Shown here: piece after piece, positions 1 to 7,082 of the stretch | Numbering within the stretch: the first letter of the stretch is position 1 | Layout: each line of letters starts with the position of its first letter | Assembly (NCBI GenBank): GCA_045579305.1 | Contig: JAZNLY010000003.1 | Location: forward strand, 1-21,151 | DNA length: 21,151 nucleotides | Direction of reading: 5' to 3' | Source: Fimenecus sp045579305 | Lineage (GTDB): Bacteria > Bacillota > Clostridia > Oscillospirales > Acutalibacteraceae | Position numbers and translations under genes: made by a program | The notes under the pieces: model-generated | Told to the model about the DNA's origin: nothing | Database searches by the model: none | What the model saw: only the letters and a program-made list of their open reading frames with translations

Positions 1-75
1 CGCACTACACAACCTTTTAGTTTTTGCAACGAGTCGGGTTTCCCTTAAATGTTTATTGTGAGCAATTAAAATCAT
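1..75 (-). CDS. possible 5' end of an unidentified gene, cut by the window edge
   Basis: On the minus strand a very good ribosome binding site (AAGGAGAGG, about 89-98) precedes an ATG at 85-83. That frame stops after 10 codons (MPKNDFNCSQ, stop at 55-53). A second ATG at 75-73, in the next frame, stays open to the edge for 25 codons, starting MILIAHNKHLRE. A TATAAT lies upstream at 209-204. This could be a leader peptide before a downstream gene, a frameshifted gene start, or the true start of a gene continuing to the left. No family can be recognised from 25 residues. Confidence 0.22.
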   Translation of the reverse strand, partial: MILIAHNKHLRETRLVAKTKRLCSA

Positions 76-276
76 TTTTCGGCATAGTTACCTCTCCTTT
101 TTTACATCTTATTTATCGATTAACTCGACGAACTTGGTCCAATTTTTTGAGAAAAGTGATTAATTTTATAAAAAATATTTTTTTTACTTACAAGTGTAAA
201 TTTATTATATATTTCATATAGCACCAGAATTGGTGCATATCTGACTAAATGATTCGTATAATTCAATTGAAAACGT

Positions 277-320
277 AATAAGCCTACACAGGATAAACCA
301 AAGTCCCGTGTAGGCTTATT
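277..320. terminator. long hairpin, possible second or bidirectional terminator
   Basis: The arms AATAAGCCTACAC (277-289) and GTGTAGGCTTATT (308-320) are perfect 13-bp complements, and the pairing continues inward past one mismatch. The flanks are only moderately T-rich on either strand (ACGTTTTC on minus; a T-rich run from about 327 on plus). It may be a backup terminator for the minus-strand operon, a terminator for the left-edge gene region, or a regulatory palindrome. Confidence 0.45.
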
Positions 321-390
321 ACTTGTATTTTCTTTTATTCCGCCATAAGGTTATTGTTATAATTGCATAGGAACCATCGATTTATTGCAA

Positions 391-430
391 CAAAAAGAAA
401 ACGGCTTAATCGGGATTACCCGATTAGCCG
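391..430 (-). terminator. intrinsic terminator of the oxidoreductase-fucosidase operon
   Basis: A stem pairs 402-414 with 419-430 (CGGCTAATCGGG type, one bulged T). On the minus strand it is followed by a T-rich tract (TTTTCTTTTTG, 401-391). It sits 80 bases past the fucosidase stop. Confidence 0.75.
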
Positions 431-509
431 ATTTTTCAACATAAATACTTATCCTTAACAAACCCCTACATCAGAGGAAGTCAAGAGACCACACACTATC
501 GTAACACTA

Positions 510-1934
510 TCATTTTTTAGAATAAATTTCAACTGAATTGAGGGTTGCTTTTACACGGTACGATGTGATAATGATTTTAATTTGGTTGATTTTTTGTTTT
601 TTGAAACGACAGATTCTCTTCGCACCGATTACAGTTGAGGAACAAATCTTTTCAAAACCATTACCATCATCTGCAAAAATTTCAAAACTTTCTATCTGCT
701 GACCTGTTGCAATGTTTTCTCTTAAAACTATTTTATCAGCAATTATTGGAGAATTGAATTCGATAATAATTTCAGGCTTTTCATCCCCTGCTCCAACTTG
801 CCAATAACCATTTTCTTTTAAAACATTATCAGCACTATGCTCATCATCAAGTTGAGAAGATGCAGAAGCCTTGCAATTTACTGCAAGATTTTCAGGGAAT
901 TCTTTTCGCAATTCCTCACCAAACTGACGGAGCCTTCTGACATCTGCTTTTGCCAGTAACCCGTTTTTATCCGGCGGAATATTGAGAAGTAATGATGAAT
1001 TACCTCCTACACTACCCCAATAAATCTGCATAAGCTTTTTAAGAGATTTCACCTTAAAATCTTCTCGTTTATGATAAAACCAACCCGGTCTTATTGAAAC
1101 ATCAACTTCGGCAGGATACCATATAAAATGCTTACATCCTTCAATAGCTTTTCTGCTACCCAAATCCTGTGTAGTTGCCTCAACTCTTTTTGCAAAATCA
1201 GGGTTATCTTCTTGTTGAGAATGTTCTGCAACATAATCCTGATTACTTATATAATAAGGAACTACACTCCATTCGGATTTTCTTGATTTTCCTGCCTCGT
1301 TACCGCACCAACGGACATCAGGTCCGCAGATGCTTATAACTGCATTTGGTTGAAGTTCACGGATAACAGAAAAATACCTGTTCCAGTCATAAACCTGTTT
1401 TTTACCGTTTTTGCCCTCACCACAAGCACCGTCAAACCAAAAGCAGAAGATGTCGCCATACTTTGTAGCAAGCTCTGTAAGTTGATTTATGAAATAATCA
1501 TTATATTCTTCACCTGAACCATAAGTGGCTTCGTGTCTGTCCCAGGGAGAAAGATAGACGCCGAATTTAAGTCCCATTTCACGACAGGCATCACTGACTT
1601 CTTTTACAACATCACATTTACCATTTTTGTATGGAGAGTTTTTCATACAATAGTCTGTATATTCACTCTGCCAGAGACAAAAACCGTCGTGGTGTTTACA
1701 AGTGAGAATAATTGCTTTCATACCTGCATTTTTAATCTCTTTTGCCCATTGACGTGCATCAAGCTTCTTTGGATTAAAAACAGACGCAAGAGCAGTACCA
1801 TCTCCCCACTCTTTGCCTGTAAATGTATTTGTACCGAAATGACAGAAGGCGTACATTTCAAGTTTTTGCCACTCTAACTGACGTGGCGACGGAATTACTT
1901 CCGCCGCCAGTTCAAAACTAAGTTTATTCTGCAT
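510..1934 (-). CDS. alpha-L-fucosidase, GH29 family, cytoplasmic
   Basis: The 474-residue protein hydrolyses alpha-L-fucosides by a retaining mechanism (family knowledge). Visible signatures are the HHDGF block (81-85) and WFDG at 166-169, where D168 is the probable nucleophile. A C-terminal beta-sandwich of the F5/8 or CBM32 kind covers about 350-474. There is no signal peptide, so substrate must be imported short fucosyl oligosaccharides. The open frame extends 19 codons upstream, but I chose ATG 1934 because the conserved GH29 start (SPRQLEW at 16-22) follows closely. This ATG overlaps the end of the DUF1667 gene by 11 bases and has only a weak ribosome binding site, suggesting translational coupling. 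It is the last gene of its operon. The family call is firm; specificity within GH29 (Fuc-alpha-1,2/3/4) cannot be read from sequence alone. Confidence 0.9.
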   Translation of the reverse strand: MQNKLSFELAAEVIPSPRQLEWQKLEMYAFCHFGTNTFTGKEWGDGTALASVFNPKKLDARQWAKEIKNAGMKAIILTCKHHDGFCLWQSEYTDYCMKNSPYKNGKCDVVKEVSDACREMGLKFGVYLSPWDRHEATYGSGEEYNDYFINQLTELATKYGDIFCFWFDGACGEGKNGKKQVYDWNRYFSVIRELQPNAVISICGPDVRWCGNEAGKSRKSEWSVVPYYISNQDYVAEHSQQEDNPDFAKRVEATTQDLGSRKAIEGCKHFIWYPAEVDVSIRPGWFYHKREDFKVKSLKKLMQIYWGSVGGNSSLLLNIPPDKNGLLAKADVRRLRQFGEELRKEFPENLAVNCKASASSQLDDEHSADNVLKENGYWQVGAGDEKPEIIIEFNSPIIADKIVLRENIATGQQIESFEIFADDGNGFEKICSSTVIGAKRICRFKKQKINQIKIIITSYRVKATLNSVEIYSKK

Positions 1935-2286
1935 AATTAGTCGCAATAATATCCACGCCTGTACCGAGAATGTTTTCGATAACAACATCACCGATATTGA
2001 CAGGTGCCTTGATTGATGCTTCGTTGATAACTTTCATACATTCCATCATCATACCCTTTGGAATTGGGTTTGCGCTCTTTACAGGCACAACATAAGACTT
2101 TCCACCCATGACTTTAACAGTTGTAGTGAGCATTCTTGTTGGATTTGTAACCTCTGTACGTGCATAAGCATCACCACGTTTACATGTATTACCTGTAACA
2201 GTAGCTACATTACCATCAGCACCAAATGTAACAGTTATTGGGCATCCTAAAGGACAAGCAACACAAACAAGTTCTCTATTTTCCAT
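1924..2286 (-). CDS. DUF1667 family protein, probable metal or Fe-S accessory subunit
   Basis: A 120-residue protein beginning with C8-x2-C11-x3-C15 and a fourth cysteine at 35 in a TCKRG context. This spacing resembles the N-terminal [4Fe-4S] motif of molybdopterin oxidoreductases, so cluster or zinc binding is plausible but not shown. DUF1667 proteins are typically encoded beside the two FAD oxidoreductases found upstream here and are annotated as part of an anaerobic glycerol-3-phosphate dehydrogenase module. The gene starts 4 bases after the upstream stop, and its GGAGGC site (2295-2300) overlaps the end of that gene. The 3' end overlaps the fucosidase start. Family is confident; biochemical role is inferred from neighbours. 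Confidence 0.85.
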   Translation of the reverse strand: MENRELVCVACPLGCPITVTFGADGNVATVTGNTCKRGDAYARTEVTNPTRMLTTTVKVMGGKSYVVPVKSANPIPKGMMMECMKVINEASIKAPVNIGDVVIENILGTGVDIIATNYAE

Positions 2287-2290
2287 TTTA

Positions 2291-3544
2291 TTATGCCTCC
2301 ACTCTTACTGTAATCTCTGCATTAACAGGAAGTTCACTGATAACTGACTGTTTGAGAGTAACATATTCCATTTCACCAGGACAAAGTTTAACCTTTTTCT
2401 TTGAAAGAATCTCTTTACCGTCACACTCAACAATAATCTTTGCATTGTTGAATACTGCACCAACACGGAAATAAAGTTTTACATCAGTATCAGTTTCGTG
2501 GTTGATTCTCTGTGGAACAATGTAACGAACACCATTGATACCCTTTGTATAAACACATTCGCCTGTTACCTTTTCACCCTTGATAAATTTTGCAGCACCA
2601 TGGCCGGCAATCTGGCTTTCCTCTGTAACATAGTCAACAAGGTCATGAACCTGAAGAACATTACCACAAGCAAATACACCTGCGTGCTCTGTTTCACGAT
2701 ATTCGTCAACTCGTGGTCCGTTTGTAATCATATCCAGCTGAAGTCCCGAATTTTTTGAAAGTTCATTGTCAGGAATAAGACCAACTGAAAGCATCAATGT
2801 ATCGCAAGAAACATATTCTTCTGTTCCCGGAATAGGCTGAAGTCTTTCGTCAACCTTAGCAATTGTAACACCTTCAAGTCTGTCTTTACCATGAGTTGCA
2901 ACAACTGTACAACTGAGTTTAAGAGGAATACCAAAGTCATCAAGACACTGAACTATATTTCGTGTCAGACCACCTGAATATGGCATAAGTTCGCAAACCA
3001 TTTTAACCTTTGCACCTTCAAGTGTCATACGACGAGCCATAATAAGACCAATGTCACCTGAACCAAGGATAACAACTTCGTGACCAGGCATATAGCCATC
3101 GATATTAACATATTTCTGTGCTGTACCTGCGGTCATAATACCTGAACAACGGCTACCTGCAATGCTTAATGCACCACGAGGTCTTTCACGACAACCCATA
3201 GCAAGAACAACTGCTTTTGCCTGAATTTTGAGAAGTCCGTCTTTCTTATTAACAGCAGTAACAACATTACCGTCGGCAACATCAAGTACCATTGTATCAG
3301 TTTTAACAACAATATCAGTATCCTCAAGAAGTTTCATAAATCTTCCTGCATATTCAGGACCTGAAAGTTCTTCACCGAAATAATGGAGTCCGAAACCGGT
3401 ATGTATACACTGTTCAAGGATACCGCCGAGAGTTTCTGCACGTTCTAAAACGATTATACTATCAATGCCATTTTCCTTTGCTTTAAGGGCAGCTGCCATA
3501 CCGGCAGGACCACCACCAACTACAACAAGGTCATAATTCAACAT
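2291..3544 (-). CDS. FAD/NAD-dependent oxidoreductase, GlpB/HcnB-like second subunit
   Basis: A 417-residue flavoprotein of the pyridine-nucleotide-disulphide oxidoreductase fold. An N-terminal FAD-binding GGGPAG (10-15) is followed by the central dinucleotide motif GSGDIG (161-166), likely for NAD(P)H, and the second FAD motif GVFACGNVLQVHDLVD (289-304). A lone cysteine in EQCIHTGFG replaces a redox-active CxxxxC pair, so it is not a thioredoxin reductase. Residues after about 330 form an extra C-terminal domain. A GAGGTGA site sits before the ATG, 11 bases after the upstream oxidoreductase stop. With that gene and DUF1667 it forms the trio annotated as anaerobic glycerol-3-phosphate dehydrogenase in many Firmicutes and Thermotogae; it probably passes electrons onward. 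No glycerol kinase or facilitator gene is nearby, so the substrate stays open. Confidence 0.85.
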   Translation of the reverse strand: MLNYDLVVVGGGPAGMAAALKAKENGIDSIIVLERAETLGGILEQCIHTGFGLHYFGEELSGPEYAGRFMKLLEDTDIVVKTDTMVLDVADGNVVTAVNKKDGLLKIQAKAVVLAMGCRERPRGALSIAGSRCSGIMTAGTAQKYVNIDGYMPGHEVVILGSGDIGLIMARRMTLEGAKVKMVCELMPYSGGLTRNIVQCLDDFGIPLKLSCTVVATHGKDRLEGVTIAKVDERLQPIPGTEEYVSCDTLMLSVGLIPDNELSKNSGLQLDMITNGPRVDEYRETEHAGVFACGNVLQVHDLVDYVTEESQIAGHGAAKFIKGEKVTGECVYTKGINGVRYIVPQRINHETDTDVKLYFRVGAVFNNAKIIVECDGKEILSKKKVKLCPGEMEYVTLKQSVISELPVNAEITVRVEA

Positions 3545-3555
3545 ACCGATTCACC

Positions 3556-4986
3556 TCACTTTGTTCTCTCATAAATAATCTTTGAGTCCCCACCAAATTT
3601 AGTGATGTCACTCATTGGAACGCCTAATTCACGAGCAAGAATTTCCACAACTTTACTGCCACAGAAACCACCCTGACAACGTCCCATACCTGCGCGGGTA
3701 CGTCGCTTAACGCCATCAACATCACGAGCACCTGCAGGTGCTTTGATTGCGTCAATGATTTCGCCCTCTGTGATTGTTTCGCAACGGCAGACAATTCTGC
3801 CATAAGCAGGATTTTTCTTTATAAGCTCTGCTCTTTCTTCATCATTCATATGACGGAAACGAACAGGTTCTTCTCTTGTATCACTATATGATTCTTTTTC
3901 ATTGAGTTCGAGTTTTTCATTAAGAATTTTACGAACAAAAAGTGCGATTGCAGGAGCAGATGAAAGTCCGGGAGATTCAACACCGGCAACATTCAGGAAG
4001 TTCTTGCTCTTATCACACCAACCGATAATGAAATCGTCATTGACAGGATGAGCACGAACACCTGCAAAAGATGTAATTGCATTTCTTGTTGAAACAATCG
4101 GAACTGATTTAAGTGCCTTTTCAACAATTTCTTTAAGTCCTTCAGGAGTTGTCGTGATATCTCCTTTATCCTCAATATTAAGGGCAGTTGGTCCGATAAG
4201 AAGGTTACCGTCAACAGTAGGAGTTACAAGAATACCCTTACCCATTTCGTTAGGACACTGGAAAATTGTGTGGACAGCAAGATTACCCACTGACTTATCA
4301 AGAACATAGTATTCACCTTTTCTTGGAACAAGTTCAATTGAGTCGTCACCAACCATCTTTGCCAATTCATCTGAGAAATTACCGGCTGCATTGATAATAT
4401 ATTTTGCTGAAATATCGCCTGCAGTTGTATCTAACACATAACCATCTGCATTTTCTGTGATTGCCTTTACTTCGCAATTTCTGATGAATTCAACACCATT
4501 TGAAACAGCATTTTCAACAGCAGCGATTGTCAGTTCATAGGGACAAACAATACCAGCACTTTCTGAAAGAAGTGCACCAACTGCCTCGTCACTGATATTA
4601 GGTTCAATTCTGCGAAGTTCTGCCTGGTCAATTACTGAAAGTTCAGGAACACCATTCTTAATGCCACGTTCATAAAGTTCATTAACATGTTCCATTTCCT
4701 TTTCTGAAAATGCAACAACTACAGAACCATTCTTTTTAAATGGAACGTGAAGTTTTTCACAAACCTCAGGCATCATAAGAGTACCCTGAACGTTAAGTTT
4801 TGCTTTAAGAGTACCGTTCTGTGCATCAAATCCACCATGCACAATAGCACTGTTTGCCTTTGTTGTACCCATAGCAACATCATTACACTTTTCAAGCAAA
4901 GCCACATTAATTTGGAAGCGACTAAGTTCACGTGCGATGAGTCCGCCTACAACACCGGCACCTACAATTGCAACATCGTAAGTCAT
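3556..4986 (-). CDS. FAD-dependent glycerol-3-phosphate dehydrogenase-like protein with C-terminal BFD [2Fe-2S] domain
   Basis: A 476-residue protein. Residues 1-360 are a DAO-type FAD domain with the dinucleotide motif GAGVVGG (9-15) and a conserved C-terminal FAD block (GVESPGLSSAPA, 335-346). Residues about 395-450 are a bacterioferritin-associated-ferredoxin-like domain with cysteines C400, C402, C437 and C442 (CxC and CxxxxC) for a [2Fe-2S] cluster. The family is annotated as GlpA/GlpO-type dehydrogenase, oxidising sn-glycerol-3-phosphate to dihydroxyacetone phosphate. The frame is open 25 codons further upstream, but ATG 4986 is chosen because the Rossmann strand (TYDVAIVG) starts there and GAAGGGTG lies just upstream. 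It is the first gene of the operon. Substrate is by homology only; related members oxidise other 2-hydroxyacids. Confidence 0.85.
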   Translation of the reverse strand: MTYDVAIVGAGVVGGLIARELSRFQINVALLEKCNDVAMGTTKANSAIVHGGFDAQNGTLKAKLNVQGTLMMPEVCEKLHVPFKKNGSVVVAFSEKEMEHVNELYERGIKNGVPELSVIDQAELRRIEPNISDEAVGALLSESAGIVCPYELTIAAVENAVSNGVEFIRNCEVKAITENADGYVLDTTAGDISAKYIINAAGNFSDELAKMVGDDSIELVPRKGEYYVLDKSVGNLAVHTIFQCPNEMGKGILVTPTVDGNLLIGPTALNIEDKGDITTTPEGLKEIVEKALKSVPIVSTRNAITSFAGVRAHPVNDDFIIGWCDKSKNFLNVAGVESPGLSSAPAIALFVRKILNEKLELNEKESYSDTREEPVRFRHMNDEERAELIKKNPAYGRIVCRCETITEGEIIDAIKAPAGARDVDGVKRRTRAGMGRCQGGFCGSKVVEILARELGVPMSDITKFGGDSKIIYERTK

Positions 4987-5012
4987 TAATATACACCCTT
5001 CTTTTCCTTTTA

Positions 5013-5034
5013 GAGGTGCATTTTTGCACACCTC
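5013..5034 (-). promoter_or_regulatory. hairpin in the 5' leader of the oxidoreductase operon
   Basis: GAGGTG (5013-5018) pairs with CACCTC (5029-5034); an alternative inner TGCA/TGCA pairing is possible. It falls between the proposed promoter and the first ATG and has no U-tract on the minus strand, so it is not a terminator. A role in leader stability or control is a guess. Confidence 0.3.
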
Positions 5035-5049
5035 GTCATTATCTTTTTT

Positions 5050-5058
5050 ATTATAACA
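5050..5058 (-). promoter_or_regulatory. extended -10 promoter for the oxidoreductase-fucosidase operon
   Basis: The minus strand reads TGTTATAAT (5058-5050), a perfect extended -10 (TGn + TATAAT), with no clear -35. The start point would be near 5043, giving a leader of about 57 bases. No terminator hairpin is visible between the sigE stop (5097) and here, so read-through from sigE during sporulation is also possible. Confidence 0.45.
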
Positions 5059-5096
5059 CAACTATTCGAAAAATTATATACTTTTTTATTATTTTT

Positions 5097-5801
5097 TTAC
5101 TTTATTTTTGCTTTTAATCTGTTACCGATTTTCTTGATTATTCTCTTTTCCAATCTTGAGATATAACTTTGAGAAATACCCATAATATCTGCCACTTCTT
5201 TTTGAGTTAATTCCTCCTGGTCACCTAATCCAAATCGCATTTCAATTATAGTTTTTTCTCTTGGTGGAAGAGCATCAATAACCTGTTTAAGAAGCCTTTT
5301 TTCATCGTCCTCTTCTATTTCGCGACTTATTTCGTCACCATCACTACCCAGTACATCTGCAAGCATAAGCTCATTGCCATCCCAGTCCGTATTAAGTGGC
5401 TCATCAAGTGAAACCACCATTTTCTGTGATGCTATTTTACGAAGATACATCAGAATTTCATTTTCAATACAACGGGAAGCATAGGTTGCAAGTTTTATGT
5501 TTTTTTCAGGTGAAAAGGTGTTTACAGCCTTTATAAGTCCGATAGTACCTATAGATATCAGGTCATCAAGTCCTACACCTGAGCTTTCGAATTTTTTCGC
5601 AATATATACAACCAATCTTAAATTATGAGTTATGAGTTTTTCTCTTGCTTTTTCATCCCCTGTTACGAGCTTTTCACTGAGAATTTGCTCTTCTTCTAAC
5701 GACAAAGGCTCGGGTAGATTTGTTGTACCATTTATGTAGTAAATTCCACCTTTGAAAAGTTTGAGATAAAGTTTTTTGAAAAAGGTAATAAGTTTATTCA
5801 T
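5097..5801 (-). CDS. sigE: RNA polymerase sporulation sigma factor SigE (pro-sigma-E)
   Basis: A 234-residue sigma-70 family protein directing early mother-cell transcription. The N-terminus (1-20) is a basic/hydrophobic amphipathic pro-sequence ending in the YYINGTTNLPEPLS block (21-34) typical of pro-sigma-E, which SpoIIGA cleaves. Region 2 is nearly canonical (LISIGTIGLIKAVNTF, 81-96; LATYASRCIENEILMYLR, 104-121), as are the SLDEPLN-DWDGNEL segment (131-145) and the region 4.2 helix-turn-helix (TQKEVADIMGISQSYISRLEKR, 199-220). The start is ATG 5801, with a GAGGGAG site at 5810-5816. A longer frame to 5819 exists but lacks this support. The ATG overlaps the spoIIGA stop by 8 bases, so synthesis of protease and substrate is coupled. 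The sigG gene that usually follows is absent. Confidence 0.97.
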   Translation of the reverse strand: MNKLITFFKKLYLKLFKGGIYYINGTTNLPEPLSLEEEQILSEKLVTGDEKAREKLITHNLRLVVYIAKKFESSGVGLDDLISIGTIGLIKAVNTFSPEKNIKLATYASRCIENEILMYLRKIASQKMVVSLDEPLNTDWDGNELMLADVLGSDGDEISREIEEDDEKRLLKQVIDALPPREKTIIEMRFGLGDQEELTQKEVADIMGISQSYISRLEKRIIKKIGNRLKAKIK

Positions 5802-6591
5802 TGTGCATTTCTCCCTCAAGATTTATATTTAAAATAATTTTATATGCATCATGCGAAACCATACTTTCACCTATGTAAATTTTATCTGTTGAAAAATTAT
5901 CAATCGTAAGATTATCAGGTCTGAATGCCTTAATTAAGGATTCACCAGCCACTGTGGATATGGGAATGTATCTTATTCTATCTTCATTGAATATTTTATT
6001 GAAAATGCTTTTTTCAACCATAACCACAGGATAGCCTGAAAATGGGTCGCGAAGACTATTTCCCGTATCCATAAGCCCTGTACAAGTTATTGATTTACCG
6101 TTATTTTCCAATGTTACTAAATATTCTTTATTTTCAGGTGCCTTTTTATCAGTAATTTTTGTGACTATGGTTATTATGAAATATGAAGCAACAGAAACTA
6201 CAGTAAGAAATGTCATATCAATATCAAAATAGATTATTCCGTTGGAGTAAATCATCATATCTTTATCGAAAAATATATAGAAAGCAAGAGCAAATCCACC
6301 AAAAATAAATGTTATGGCAAAGAAAAAAAATAATCTTTTAAGAAACTGTTTATATGGTTTTATACCGAAAGTTATTACTACCATTACTATTGCCAGAAGT
6401 ATTTTTAAAGTGGTCATCAAAACTGAAAGATTTTCTATAAAAATCAGCAATGATGACAAGCCTCCACACAACGCACCTATCACCAGACGCCATCTTTCAG
6501 TATATGACCTTGTTATTTTACGGACAGCAAGAAGTATGAAATAATTAACCAAAGTGTTCATAACAACGAGAATATCAACATAGATAATCAA
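5794..6591 (-). CDS. spoIIGA: SpoIIGA, membrane aspartic protease that processes pro-sigma-E
   Basis: A 265-residue protein. The N-terminal half holds about five hydrophobic membrane segments; the C-terminal cytosolic half carries GLMDTGNSLRDP with the catalytic aspartate D175, equivalent to the DSGN aspartate of Bacillus SpoIIGA. It acts in the sporulation septum membrane and clips pro-sigma-E. I place the start at a TTG (6591-6589): a GTGGTGA site lies just upstream and the product begins MIIYVDILVVMN, matching the family start (M-K-I-Y-L-D). The earlier ATG at 6639 is rejected because it lies inside the terminator hairpin of the upstream operon. At 265 residues it is shorter than Bacillus SpoIIGA (about 309). 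Tight coupling to sigE supports the call. Confidence 0.92.
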   Translation of the reverse strand: MIIYVDILVVMNTLVNYFILLAVRKITRSYTERWRLVIGALCGGLSSLLIFIENLSVLMTTLKILLAIVMVVITFGIKPYKQFLKRLFFFFAITFIFGGFALAFYIFFDKDMMIYSNGIIYFDIDMTFLTVVSVASYFIITIVTKITDKKAPENKEYLVTLENNGKSITCTGLMDTGNSLRDPFSGYPVVMVEKSIFNKIFNEDRIRYIPISTVAGESLIKAFRPDNLTIDNFSTDKIYIGESMVSHDAYKIILNINLEGEMHNE

Positions 6592-6604
6592 GAAATCACC
6601 ACAT

Positions 6605-6643
6605 AAAAAAAGCTTGATACCATTATACAACAGTATCAAGCTT
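6605..6643 (-). terminator. intrinsic terminator of carA-carB-ruvX
   Basis: A perfect 11-bp stem (arms 6610-6620 and 6633-6643, AAGCTTGATAC/GTATCAAGCTT) has a 12-base loop and is followed on the minus strand by a T run. It starts 22 bases after the ruvX stop and ends 13 bases before the spoIIGA TTG. Confidence 0.85.
6622..6627 (-). promoter_or_regulatory. candidate -10 box for spoIIGA-sigE inside the terminator loop
   Basis: The loop of the terminator reads TATAAT on the minus strand, which would place a transcription start near 6615, about 24 bases before the TTG. No -35 stands at 16-18 bases; a TTGACA lies 32 bases upstream (start of the hexamer near 6665). In Bacillus the spoIIG promoter is activated by Spo0A and has atypical spacing, but no clear Spo0A box is visible here. 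Confidence 0.3.
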
Positions 6644-6665
6644 AAATTTTGTTATTTTGTGTCAA

Positions 6666-7082
6666 CTATTTATTCTTTATTGAGTTCATATAATCTTCAA
6701 GAATCAAAACTGCTGAAACAGCATCAACCACTGCTTTCCTCTTTTTTCCACGGACATCCACTGTATTAAGGATATTGTGTGCAGAAACGGTTGTCAATCT
6801 TTCATTCTGAAATGCAACCTCAAGACCTGTTTTTTCACTTAAAAGTTCACCGAATTCACGACAAGCTTCACTTCGGAAACCATAACTGCCATCCATATTT
6901 TGTGGAACACCCACACAAATCCGTTCAACTTTTCGTTCACTTGCAATTTCAGTGATTTTGTCAGCAAGTTTTTCTCTGTCTTTTTCGGTTATAACACATA
7001 CGGGTGATGCCAGAATCTGCATTTTATCACAAACTGCAATTCCCGTTCTCACGTCACCATAGTCAACAGACATAATAATCAT
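6666..7082 (-). CDS. ruvX: RuvX/YqgF family putative pre-16S rRNA nuclease / Holliday junction resolvase
   Basis: A 138-residue RNase H-fold nuclease. Family signatures are SVDYGDVRTGIA (5-16), VGVPQNMDGS (58-67), NERLTT (93-98) and VDAVSAVLILEDYM (119-132). The acidic catalytic residues are D7, E94 and D120, all present, so the enzyme looks active. YqgF proteins trim the 5' end of 16S rRNA and have been proposed to resolve Holliday junctions. The ATG at 7082 overlaps the carB TGA as ATGA, with GGAGGT 7 bases upstream, so this start is preferred over the internal ATG at 7073. It is the last gene of the carA-carB operon, which is an unusual setting. Confidence 0.92.
   Translation of the reverse strand: MIIMSVDYGDVRTGIAVCDKMQILASPVCVITEKDREKLADKITEIASERKVERICVGVPQNMDGSYGFRSEACREFGELLSEKTGLEVAFQNERLTTVSAHNILNTVDVRGKKRKAVVDAVSAVLILEDYMNSIKNK

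Larger units (their letters stand above)
86..509. other. non-coding stretch, AT-rich, with hairpins
   Basis: No convincing gene lies here. It holds a small inverted repeat (GCACCA/TGGTGC, arms 221-226 and 231-236), a TATAAT on the minus strand at 209-204 that could serve the possible left-edge gene, a 13-bp inverted repeat at 277-320, and the terminator at 402-430. The plus-strand open frame at 24-221 begins with TTG, has no ribosome binding site and reads as low-complexity Phe/Ile/Lys-rich sequence, so I do not call it. Confidence 0.5.

Noticed and set aside
24..221. Plus-strand 65-codon open frame at the left edge
   Set aside because: TTG start without a ribosome binding site, and its sequence covers the minus-strand ribosome binding site and leader described above.
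1935..1991. N-terminal extension of the fucosidase, with a hydrophobic segment that could pass for a signal peptide
   Set aside because: It lies wholly within the DUF1667 coding sequence in another frame, and the conserved GH29 start follows the internal ATG.
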